A stretch of 12,636 nucleotides of DNA from Proteobacteria bacterium UBA6920 (GTDB taxonomy: Bacteria > Pseudomonadota > Gammaproteobacteria > SG8-11), in the NCBI GenBank assembly GCA_002448875.1, contig DKAS01000019.1:1-12636 (forward strand), given 5' to 3'. How positions within the stretch are numbered: position 1 is the first letter of the stretch; each line of letters starts with the position of its first letter. Positions 6,528-12,636 of the stretch are shown piece after piece. The notes beneath the pieces are model-generated. The model searched no databases. It had not been told where the DNA came from and saw only the letters and a program-made list of their open reading frames with translations. The position numbers and the translations under genes were made by a program.

Positions 6528-7511
6528 ATGCGCTTTTTACCAAGTTTTGCTAAGTATATACTGGGTCTGACCTATATTCTGTTCGCGCAAGCAGCGCAAT
6601 CAGTGGCCGCTCAGGAAAATGAACAGGATTGTGCACTGCGCATAGGCAGCGGCCCGAGAGGAAAAATCTATGAACTGATGGTGCAGGACATCCAGCGGGT
6701 TTGCGCCGATGAGGTCTCAGTCTGTTCCCTGCCCAGCGTAGGCGGCCTACCCAACCTGATGATGCTCTCATCCAATCAGGCTGATCTCGGCATTGTGCAA
6801 CTGGACACCCTCAGACAGATGGCGACCGGCGGCGATGAAAATATCGCTGATTTGCAGGCGGTAATGCCACTGCACACCAATTTACTGCACATTGTCAGCT
6901 TGCGATCTGGCACCCGGGTCGGTGCCGCCTACTTTGGCAACACCCTGCTCCCCTGGACCGGCAATCAAAAGGAAATCAGGAAATTTTCCGATTTGAAGGG
7001 CACGAAAATAGCCGTTGTCGGTGCCACCCAGCTGCTGGGACAGACGCTCAACAAGCAGACAGGCTTTAATATGGAGCTGCTGATCGCCGAATCCGACGAT
7101 GACGCCATTGCCATGCTGCGCAGCAACCAGGTACAAGCCATTTTTACCGATGGTGGCTGGCCCCTGCCCTCGATCAGTCGTCACCAGGCGAGCAGCGGAC
7201 TGGCCCTGGTAGAATATGATTTGCCGGCCAAGGAACCTTTCGTCCTGGTCAAGCGCAATTATGAAAATCTAGATGCCTTCAATTTCACCTTCCTGGGCAT
7301 TCCCAATCTGCTGGTAACCCGGCCGTTTAAACCCAATGGGGCCATGGGTAAACGCGTAGTTGCGCTGCAGACTTGTATCCTGAGCCACCTGGAGGAACTG
7401 CAGGAAGGCCGGTATCAGGCTGGCTGGAAAGAAATCAAGAATCCTCTCAACACCATGGGCATTGTGCGGTTTGGAAGGGGCGATGTTCATGCCACCGTCA
7501 TGCGGCAGTGA
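6528..7511 (+). CDS. TAXI-family TRAP solute-binding-like periplasmic protein
   Basis: A 327-residue protein with a signal peptide (residues 1-28, cleavage plausible after QSVAA). The mature N-terminus has the TAXI layout: LRIGSGPRGKIYELMVQDI (residues 37-55) matches the usual IATGxxGGxYY region, then SVGGLPNLMMLSSNQADLGIVQLD (70-93), the hallmark ligand-lobe motif that distinguishes TAXI proteins from DctP-type binding proteins. Later, DLKGTKIAVVGATQLLGQTL (155-174) and AIAMLRSNQVQAIFTDGGWP (193-212) match the second lobe. TAXI proteins capture small acidic solutes for TRAP transporters. No TRAP membrane subunits are nearby: the gene ends an operon of membrane coiled-coil proteins and faces an unrelated antiporter. 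It may serve a distant permease or act as a sensor or structural protein. The fold assignment is good; the ligand is unknown. Confidence 0.8.
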   Translation: MRFLPSFAKYILGLTYILFAQAAQSVAAQENEQDCALRIGSGPRGKIYELMVQDIQRVCADEVSVCSLPSVGGLPNLMMLSSNQADLGIVQLDTLRQMATGGDENIADLQAVMPLHTNLLHIVSLRSGTRVGAAYFGNTLLPWTGNQKEIRKFSDLKGTKIAVVGATQLLGQTLNKQTGFNMELLIAESDDDAIAMLRSNQVQAIFTDGGWPLPSISRHQASSGLALVEYDLPAKEPFVLVKRNYENLDAFNFTFLGIPNLLVTRPFKPNGAMGKRVVALQTCILSHLEELQEGRYQAGWKEIKNPLNTMGIVRFGRGDVHATVMRQ

Positions 7512-7568
7512 AGCTGACTATCGCGAATCGGTTCTCGCACATGCCGTGTTTTATCGATGTCGTTTGTT

Positions 7569-8648
7569 TCAGACGTCGACAAACATCAGCGCCAGAAACG
7601 TCGCAAACAGCGCAAAGTGAACCGCCCCTTCCAGCACGTTGCTTTCGCCATCATGCAGGTTGATCATCGCCGCCAGCAGGGTCAACAGCAGCATGCCCCC
7701 CTGCAGGGGCGTGATCGCCATTTCCAACGGCGCCCCAGTAATCAGCGCGATGCCTTCGATAATAGGTACGGTGAGCAGTACGGTGGCCAGGGACGCGCCC
7801 AGAGCGATATTGATTACCGTTTGCATCTGGTCCCGCGCCGCGGCACGGATGGCGGTTAAAATTTCCGGACTGGCGGATATCAAAGCCACCAGCACCGCCG
7901 GGATGGTCGCTGGCAGGCCGATGACATCCATGCCATGAGTAAGAATTGCTGACAGCAGTTCGGACAAAACTCCGATAACGATGATGGCAAACAGCAACCA
8001 GCTCACATGCTTTGCGACCGAAGTGTTCGCGCCATCTCTCAGGTGAGTGGAATCCTGCAGGGTATCGTGCTGGAAAAAATAGCGATGCTCCACGGTCTGA
8101 ATGCGCAAGAAAACTCCGTAGAGCAGCACTGTCGTGACGATGGTAAAGGCGGAATAGGCGCGCCAGGCCTGCGGGCTGACAAAATCCGGAATGAACATCG
8201 AAATGCCGATGGCCACCAGCAGCATGGAGATATAGGAATTGGAAGCGTCCAGATTGTACTTTTGCTCGCCGTGACGGATACCTCCGATCATGGTGGCTAC
8301 ACCGATGATGCCATTGATATCGATCATTACTGCGGAATACACGGTATCGCGGGCCAGCGTGGGATCGTCGGTTCCGGCCATCAGGATAGCCAGCATGACC
8401 ACTTCCACGGTCACTGCTCCCAGGGTCAGGATCATGGTACCGTAGGGTTCGCCAAAATGATTGGCCAGCACCTCTGCATGATAGGCGACACGAAATGCCG
8501 CGGCAACGATTACTGTCACGATCATTACGAAAGCCAGACTGACCAGCGCGGTGCCCGCGGTAAGGATAGCCTGCTCAAAATAAAAACCCAGCGCGGCCAA
8601 GAGGATAGCCGCCATCAAGGCTCCCTCTTTGAATTTATTAGCAGGCAT
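7569..8648 (-). CDS. chaA: ChaA-like Ca2+(Na+)/H+ antiporter
   Basis: A 359-residue polytopic membrane protein of the CaCA superfamily, with roughly eleven hydrophobic segments and two homologous halves. The first half carries HFGEPYGTMILTLGAVTVEV (residues 64-83), close to the ChaA signature LGEPYGxLILxLxVxxxEV. The second carries ALISASPEILTAIRAA (255-270) and INIALGASLATVLLTVPII (279-297), equivalent to the SPEG..A and LGxxLATxxLTxP motifs of E. coli ChaA. The C-terminus SNVLEGAVHFALFATFLALM also matches. Such antiporters export Ca2+ or Na+ in exchange for protons across the inner membrane. Residues 190-210 form a short polar loop lacking the long acidic/His stretch seen in E. coli ChaA. 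The actual start may be the internal ATG at 8615, which has a far better ribosome-binding site. The gene is convergent with the TAXI-like gene (57-bp gap). Confidence 0.85.
   Translation of the reverse strand: MPANKFKEGALMAAILLAALGFYFEQAILTAGTALVSLAFVMIVTVIVAAAFRVAYHAEVLANHFGEPYGTMILTLGAVTVEVVMLAILMAGTDDPTLARDTVYSAVMIDINGIIGVATMIGGIRHGEQKYNLDASNSYISMLLVAIGISMFIPDFVSPQAWRAYSAFTIVTTVLLYGVFLRIQTVEHRYFFQHDTLQDSTHLRDGANTSVAKHVSWLLFAIIVIGVLSELLSAILTHGMDVIGLPATIPAVLVALISASPEILTAIRAAARDQMQTVINIALGASLATVLLTVPIIEGIALITGAPLEMAITPLQGGMLLLTLLAAMINLHDGESNVLEGAVHFALFATFLALMFVDV
8621..8628 (-). promoter_or_regulatory. Ribosome-binding site suggesting an internal start for chaA
   Basis: On the minus strand AGAGGGAG lies 5 bases before the ATG at 8613-8615 (residue 12 of the longer reading). 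The upstream ATG at 8646-8648 has no Shine-Dalgarno. The shorter start still keeps every membrane helix, so the mature gene may run 7569-8615. Confidence 0.5.
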
Positions 8649-9116
8649 ATTATGACTGTATATATCTATTTTTCACCGCATTATGCCTGGAGAATCCACC
8701 CTTGGCAAATTCTTGGCGAGCGTGGTTTACGCCGGCCGCTCTTTCCATTCCAGCCTCGGCCCAAAAGGCGATGCCGCAATGGTAGGAACCGGTTACAGCA
8801 GCGTGAATACATCCCCCGACGAGGCAATGCCAAATTTCGTTGCTGCACCACGAATTATTGCAAATTGATACGCAGTAATTATTTGTGTCAAGGCGTATCG
8901 GGACAGCAAGAAGCTCGATGTATATTTTTACATATCTGCATTGTTCGATACCCCGTTCAATGATTTCCTAAACATCTAGACATATTACTTTACCGATTCA
9001 TGTTCACAATGGTCAGAATACTGTTTTCGCCGATTCAAGTACCGTGCATGAAAGGTCGATATCATAAAAAACCGAAAAAACCGTCATTTTACGAGAATTA
9101 CACCATCATTCCGCAA
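8649..9116. other. Divergent intergenic region between chaA-like and diguanylate cyclase genes
   Basis: A 468-bp stretch without a convincing gene. It should hold promoters for both flanking genes. A 61-codon plus-strand frame (8683-8868, starting MPGESTLGKF) is open but has no ribosome-binding site and no recognised domain. Near the cyclase there are nested short inverted repeats: GTATCG (8895-8900) with CGATAC (8946-8951), enclosing ATGTA (8918-8922) and TACAT (8929-8933). The last 200 bases are AT-rich, as expected of a promoter zone. Confidence 0.5.
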
Positions 9117-10430
9117 ATGAAAATACTAATCGTCGAACCAGCTAAATTGTACCAGCAAATCATCGGCAAGGTGTTTAAGGATAATTCCTGCGACTACACT
9201 GTGGTGGGAACGGCGGAACTGGCGTTGTCGGTCATCAAGGACAATAAATATGATTTCGTCTGTGCATCAATGCAGCTGCCTGACATGACCGGGTCGCAGC
9301 TTACTCGAAGGATTCGTACACTCAACAATGGTCGCACTGTTCCCGTAGCCTTGTTAACATCGACAACCGATGTCAATAAAATGGAGAGCGCATATGCCGA
9401 AGGAGTGACTGAAGTATTTCATAAACACAACCTGAATGGCTTGTTCTCCTACATAGCGCAACTTGTAAGCAGTTACGCCCTGGAACAGCCGATCAATGGG
9501 CGAATCTTATATATCGAAGACGACTCGGCAACCGCCGCAGTTACCATGGCGATGCTAGAGCACTATAGCGTATCAGTTGATCACTATACCTCCGGAGACA
9601 AGGCATTGCAGGCTTTTGCTGAAAATGACTATGATCTGGTGCTAACCGACATTGTGCTCGAAGGTTCTATCACCGGACAGGAGCTGGTGCGTCTCGTACG
9701 AAACCATCAGGGAGGAAAAGCAACTACGCCCGTGCTCGTCGTGTCCAGCCATCAAGAAGCCTCGCTGAAAATCGAGCTGTTCCGTACCGGGGCGAATGAC
9801 TATATCAGCAAACCTGTTTTGTCGGAAGAACTATGGGCGCGGGTAAAAAACCTGATCCTCAACCGGCAATTGTTGCGCCGTATCGAAGTGCAACAGCGGC
9901 ATCTTGAATCGATGGCGACGACGGATCAGCTAACCGGTTTGTACAACCGCCACTATCTGGCGGACATCGGTCCGCGTAAAATAAGCGAGGCGCGACGTCA
10001 CCAGTTTCCGCTGAGCTTGATTATCGCCGACGTAGACAAATTCAAACTAATAAACGACAACCATGGCCACAACACAGGTGACAAGGTATTAAGGGAAATC
10101 GGACAGTTGCTGGTGCAATCCTGCCGCAACGAGGACTGTGCCACCCGCTTCGGTGGCGAAGAATTCGTTTTGATTCTGCCGCATTGCCACCTGGAAGACG
10201 CCGTCAGCAAGGCGGAGAAATTGCGCATCGCGGTCAGCCAACTCATGCCTGCCGGACTGCACGTCACCTCCAGTTTCGGTGTCAGCACATTGGATCTCGC
10301 CGGTAACGAGTCTTTTAGCGATCTATTTGATGCGGCCGACCGCGCTGTTTATACGGCAAAAGGTGACGGTCGGAACTGCGTCCGCCAGGAAAGTTGCGTG
10401 GAAGGCGGTAAACAGGCCAAAACTTGTTGA
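9117..10430 (+). CDS. Diguanylate cyclase response regulator (REC-REC-GGDEF)
   Basis: A 437-residue soluble protein. The ATG at 9117 is chosen because MKILIVEP begins the first receiver directly; longer readings from 9000 or 9048 only add a basic tail. REC1 (1-118) keeps E7 and K103 but has S51 where the phosphorylated Asp should be, so it is probably a pseudo-receiver. REC2 (about 128-248) is complete: E134/D135/D136, D178 (DLVLTD), S210 and K232 (SKP). The GGDEF domain (about 265-425) has TTDQLTGLYNR, metal-site D305, and an intact GGEEF at 346-350, so it should make c-di-GMP from two GTP. R337-D340 (RNED), five residues before GGEEF, is a product-inhibition I-site. The layout resembles PleD with the receiver roles reversed. 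The gene is convergent with a histidine kinase, a possible partner. Confidence 0.9.
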   Translation: MKILIVEPAKLYQQIIGKVFKDNSCDYTVVGTAELALSVIKDNKYDFVCASMQLPDMTGSQLTRRIRTLNNGRTVPVALLTSTTDVNKMESAYAEGVTEVFHKHNLNGLFSYIAQLVSSYALEQPINGRILYIEDDSATAAVTMAMLEHYSVSVDHYTSGDKALQAFAENDYDLVLTDIVLEGSITGQELVRLVRNHQGGKATTPVLVVSSHQEASLKIELFRTGANDYISKPVLSEELWARVKNLILNRQLLRRIEVQQRHLESMATTDQLTGLYNRHYLADIGPRKISEARRHQFPLSLIIADVDKFKLINDNHGHNTGDKVLREIGQLLVQSCRNEDCATRFGGEEFVLILPHCHLEDAVSKAEKLRIAVSQLMPAGLHVTSSFGVSTLDLAGNESFSDLFDAADRAVYTAKGDGRNCVRQESCVEGGKQAKTC

Positions 10431-10444
10431 ACATATGGGTCGTC

Positions 10445-10591
10445 TCAGAGCTGCGCGCAGGCCTGCGGCATCCCAAGCAGATCGCACGCCACCGGGCGCT
10501 GGCTGTGGGCATCGCTGTAGACATTGAACTGGCAGGTCGCCCCATAGAAACTTGCGCCGCAATTCACGCCACCACCGGTCCGTAACGTCAA
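10445..10591 (-). CDS. Possible 48-residue Cys-patterned small protein coupled to the kinase gene
   Basis: On the minus strand a TTG at 10591 overlaps the kinase stop as TTGA and opens 48 codons to a TGA at 10445-10447; an internal GTG at 10567 would give 40 codons. The translation contains NCGASFYGATCQFNVYSDAH and VACDLLGMPQACAQL. Its four cysteines are in two pairs with identical spacing (C11-x8-C20 and C36-x8-C45). Third codon positions are rich in G and C, like the real genes around it, and the frame fills most of the 157-bp gap between two convergent genes. There is no clear ribosome-binding site and no family I recognise. It may be a real small gene, or the 3' remnant of something longer. 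Confidence 0.35.
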   Translation of the reverse strand: MTLRTGGGVNCGASFYGATCQFNVYSDAHSQRPVACDLLGMPQACAQL

Positions 10592-11931
10592 CTTTTCACT
10601 GGCAGCCACAGAATGACCGACGTGCCGGCGCCGGGTCGGCTGTCGATCTCCACGCCGCCATTGTGCTGTTCCATGATACGTTTGACAATGGGCAGGCCCA
10701 GACCGACACCAAAGCTCTTGGTGCTGAACATCGGTTCGAAAATGCGATCACGTATTTCGTCGTCGATTCCGGTACCGTTGTCGGCAATACATAATTCCAC
10801 CCGCCCGTCGCGCAGTCCGGTGCTGACCCGCAGCTGCGGCTGATAAGCAGCCGCTTCCCTGCCCAGGCGATCCATCATGGCCTGGCAGGCGTTGTCGCAA
10901 ACATTGATCACCGCCCGCAGCATCAAATCCGGATCAGCGACTATCACCGGATCGCTACCCTGCCGCTCGCGCATCAGGCTGATGGATTCCGGCCGCATCT
11001 GATCGGCCAGAGCGTCATCCAACCAGGTATCAACCGGCAGGTATTGCAGCACCGGAGGCCGGTTGCGGGAAAAATCTAGCAGCTCGTCGATGATATGATC
11101 GCAGCGATTGACACTGCGCTCGATTCGCTCCAGGGAATTCAACGCTTTCTCGTCGAGGCCGGAAAGTGTTTTACGCAGATAGTGCAATGAGGGCTTGATG
11201 GCACCCAGCGGGTTGCGCAACTCGTGACTGACCGTCGCCGTTATCTGCCCCAGCGCGGCCAGGCGCTCTTTGATGACGAGTTCCTGTTGCGCCACTTTCA
11301 ACGCCCGGGTCCGCTCTTCTACCAGTTCCTGCAGATGATCGCGGTATTTGCTCAATTCCGCCTGCACCCGCGCCTGTTCATCGATATGGCGCTGCCGCTC
11401 GATTTCTACGGCAATGCGCTGGCCGAAGATACGCAGCATGTCGTGATCGGCATCGGTGAACTCATGCGGACGATCGTCCAGCAGACAGGTGACCGCCAGG
11501 ACTTCCCCGTTGCTGCCCAGGGCGGGAAACCCGCAGTAGGAATAGGCGTTGTGGCTCTTGAGAAACTTGGCTTCCGGAAACCGTTCCATCACCCGGTCGT
11601 AAACCCGGTAGTCCTTGGTTTGCTCCACCGTCGCGCAGGGGGTGATTTTGAGATCGCACGTGCCGGCGTTGCGGGTCATTTCCCCCATGACGTAAACGCT
11701 GAGGAAGTTCAGTTTGTCGCCCTGCACTTCCGACAGGCAGACCACCTTCACATCCAGCAACTGCCCGATCAGGCGGGCGACCATTTCGAACACCTGCATG
11801 GGGTCGCCTGAAACATTCATGCTCAGTTCGTATAATTTGCGCAGGCGGGTGATTTCGTCCGCGGGTGAAACGACCGGGCGCAAAGGTTCTATAACAAGGT
11901 TTTTTACATTGTTTTGAGAGTTGGCTGCCAT
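10588..11931 (-). CDS. Cytosolic GAF-domain sensor histidine kinase
   Basis: A 447-residue protein with no membrane segment. Residues about 25-180 form a GAF-like sensor (NAYSYCGFPALGSNGEVLAVTC and HDMLRIFGQRIAVEIERQ are typical GAF end motifs). Residues about 180-225 are a coiled-coil linker (QELVEERTRALKVAQQELV). The HisKA dimerisation domain has phospho-acceptor H236 in TVSHELRNPLGAIKPSL. The ATPase domain has N347 (DNACQAM), DNGTGI (384-389), FEPMFSTK (398-405) and GVGLGLPIVKRIM (408-420), all intact. It should autophosphorylate on H236 and pass phosphate to a receiver. C133 in the YCGFPAL motif and nearby C92/C99/C149 are possible ligand or redox positions, but this is speculative. No DNA-binding regulator is adjacent; the nearest receiver is the convergent REC-REC-GGDEF protein. 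The Shine-Dalgarno is weak. Confidence 0.9.
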   Translation of the reverse strand: MAANSQNNVKNLVIEPLRPVVSPADEITRLRKLYELSMNVSGDPMQVFEMVARLIGQLLDVKVVCLSEVQGDKLNFLSVYVMGEMTRNAGTCDLKITPCATVEQTKDYRVYDRVMERFPEAKFLKSHNAYSYCGFPALGSNGEVLAVTCLLDDRPHEFTDADHDMLRIFGQRIAVEIERQRHIDEQARVQAELSKYRDHLQELVEERTRALKVAQQELVIKERLAALGQITATVSHELRNPLGAIKPSLHYLRKTLSGLDEKALNSLERIERSVNRCDHIIDELLDFSRNRPPVLQYLPVDTWLDDALADQMRPESISLMRERQGSDPVIVADPDLMLRAVINVCDNACQAMMDRLGREAAAYQPQLRVSTGLRDGRVELCIADNGTGIDDEIRDRIFEPMFSTKSFGVGLGLPIVKRIMEQHNGGVEIDSRPGAGTSVILWLPVKS

Positions 11932-11951
11932 TAGCTTCGGATCGCTAGTTA

Positions 11952-11957
11952 ATTATA
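11952..11957 (-). promoter_or_regulatory. Candidate -10 element of the histidine kinase promoter
   Basis: On the minus strand a perfect TATAAT lies 20 bases before the kinase ATG, giving a very short leader. No good -35 is seen, but the 7-bp inverted repeat at 11960-11987 covers the expected -35 position and could bind a regulator. Confidence 0.3.
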
Positions 11958-12133
11958 TAAAGTATTGATATCGTTTAATAAATACTTCCTGCCACAAAAT
12001 GCAGGGATGAACAAACCAACTGATAAATCTATATAATCCGCCCGTTCTGGTCCAATAACGAATGCGGCAGGCTTAATTACGGTTGCTGATAAGGAAGTGT
12101 AGAAGAAAAAACAGGATTTGGAAAATATCGGAA

Positions 12134-12207
12134 CCACGGCGGGCCGTGGGCTACCCGTAGGGGAACAGAACAGCCAGCGTCACGGACGTTCAGTGGTAGA
12201 ACGTCCG
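12134..12207 (-). terminator. Hairpin cluster, probable 3' structure of the roadblock gene
   Basis: Two perfect hairpins lie after the roadblock stop: CGGACGTTC (12183-12191) with GAACGTCCG (12199-12207), a 9-bp stem; and CCACGG (12134-12139) with CCGTGG (12144-12149), a 6-bp stem. On the minus strand the second is followed by TTCCGATATTTT, a weak T-tract, so termination there is plausible. A shorter CTAC/GTAG stem (12151-12160) lies between them. The larger hairpin could instead protect the transcript's 3' end or belong to a small RNA. Confidence 0.4.
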
Positions 12208-12239
12208 CGAGAATGCCTGGGGGTTTACTGCCGGCCGGA

Positions 12240-12605
12240 TCAGTTGAGCAATTTAGCGATATCCGCCGCCGCGCGTTTTACGTCGAGAAAGATCAAGCCC
12301 AGCTTGGCTTTGGGCTTGGCCAGAACGGTGACCACCGCCTCCTTACCCGCCTGGGTCATGACAATGTAACCGTCATTCCCCTTGATAAGAATCTGCTCGA
12401 GATTGCCGCGCACCAGCTCATCCGCGGTACGGTCGCCCAGGGACAGCATGGCCGCGCTCATGGCGCCCATCTTGTCCTCGTCCAGGGACTGCGGCAGCAC
12501 GGCGCCTATGGTCAAGCCATCGAGTGATATTACGGCGGAAGCCTCGATATCCGGCGACGTACCGTTAAGATCACTCAAAATGGAACTTATCATTTGATTT
12601 CTCAT
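12240..12605 (-). CDS. Roadblock/LC7-domain protein
   Basis: A 121-residue protein covered by one roadblock/LC7 domain (MglB, longin-like fold). Its features are the pattern IEASAVISLDGLTIGAVLPQ (residues 20-39), then MGAMSAAMLSLGDRTADEL (46-64), the strand pair QILIKGNDGYIVMTQAG (71-87) and VVTVLAKPKAKLGLIFLDVK (91-110), ending in a helix. These proteins dimerise and often regulate small Ras-like GTPases such as MglA, or interact with two-component signalling proteins. No GTPase gene is in the window; one could lie beyond the right edge. AGGAG lies nine bases before the ATG on the minus strand. The neighbouring gene downstream is the GAF kinase, about 300 bases away, so the two may be functionally linked but are probably separate transcripts. 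Confidence 0.85.
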   Translation of the reverse strand: MRNQMISSILSDLNGTSPDIEASAVISLDGLTIGAVLPQSLDEDKMGAMSAAMLSLGDRTADELVRGNLEQILIKGNDGYIVMTQAGKEAVVTVLAKPKAKLGLIFLDVKRAAADIAKLLN

Positions 12606-12636
12606 CGTGATTACTCCTGGTTGTTGTCACGCGCTA

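Larger units (their letters stand above)
11932..12239. other. Gene-free region upstream of the kinase and downstream of the roadblock gene
   Basis: A 308-bp region on the far side of the kinase start. Its left half is AT-rich and promoter-like. It contains a TATAAT for the kinase and an inverted repeat AAGTATT (11960-11966)/AATACTT (11981-11987), followed by a CCTGC/GCAGG hairpin (11988-12005). Its right half is GC-rich and contains strong hairpins, listed separately. A 62-codon minus-strand frame (11949-12137) lacks any recognisable feature. Confidence 0.5.

Noticed and set aside
8007..8963. Plus-strand open frame of 318 codons, His/Asp-rich
   Set aside because: It is antisense to the well-supported antiporter; the His/Asp composition is an artefact of reading hydrophobic codons in reverse.
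9000..9116. Upstream ATG starts for the diguanylate cyclase
   Set aside because: They add a basic, unstructured extension before the first receiver, whose fold starts at the ATG at 9117; no better ribosome-binding site supports them.
8869..9116. c-di-GMP riboswitch upstream of the cyclase
   Set aside because: The conserved GEMM core was looked for and not found; the short inverted repeats there are AT-rich and ordinary.
12175..12240. Possible tRNA gene, suggested by GTTCAGTGGTAGAAC
   Set aside because: The acceptor, anticodon and T arms cannot be formed around it, and the stem extends to 9 bp, longer than a D-arm.

Overview
The window looks like a chromosomal segment of a Gram-negative proteobacterium. 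Gammaproteobacterial affiliation is my best guess; the genus is not identifiable. Evidence: signal peptides and Shine-Dalgarno sites of Gram-negative type, a ChaA-type antiporter, a TRAP-TAXI-like binding protein, a diguanylate cyclase, a GAF histidine kinase and a roadblock/LC7 protein. No rRNA, tRNA or CRISPR array was found.

Positions 1-3760 are a mobile and decaying accessory zone. On the minus strand it starts with the GC-rich remnant of an RHS/YD-repeat protein, open through the left edge but frameshifted at its upstream end. On the plus strand follow an AbrB-like antitoxin and PIN toxin pair, then a full-length DDE (rve-type) transposase. A minus-strand relic of a REP-associated Y1 transposase closes the zone: its ribosome-binding site, N-terminus and C-terminus survive but the middle is gone.

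Positions 3955-7511 hold the most interesting block. A membrane-anchored SPFH/band-7 protein with a long coiled coil (minus) is divergent from a three-gene plus-strand operon: a two-helix membrane coiled-coil protein, a 48-residue single-pass membrane protein overlapping it by ATGA, and a secreted TAXI-family solute-binding-like protein with no TRAP permease beside it. The 316-bp divergent region carries a nested palindrome. Together they suggest an envelope or membrane-organising module whose function I cannot name.

Positions 7569-12605 carry ion transport and signalling: a ChaA-like Ca2+(Na+)/H+ antiporter (minus), a REC-REC-GGDEF diguanylate cyclase (plus) with a degenerate first receiver and an intact second, a cytosolic GAF histidine kinase (minus, convergent with the cyclase), a possible 48-codon cysteine-patterned small gene coupled to the kinase stop, and a roadblock/LC7 protein (minus) followed by a hairpin-rich 3' region. 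The orphan kinase and the cyclase could form a phosphorelay controlling c-di-GMP; this is inferred only from proximity and domain content.
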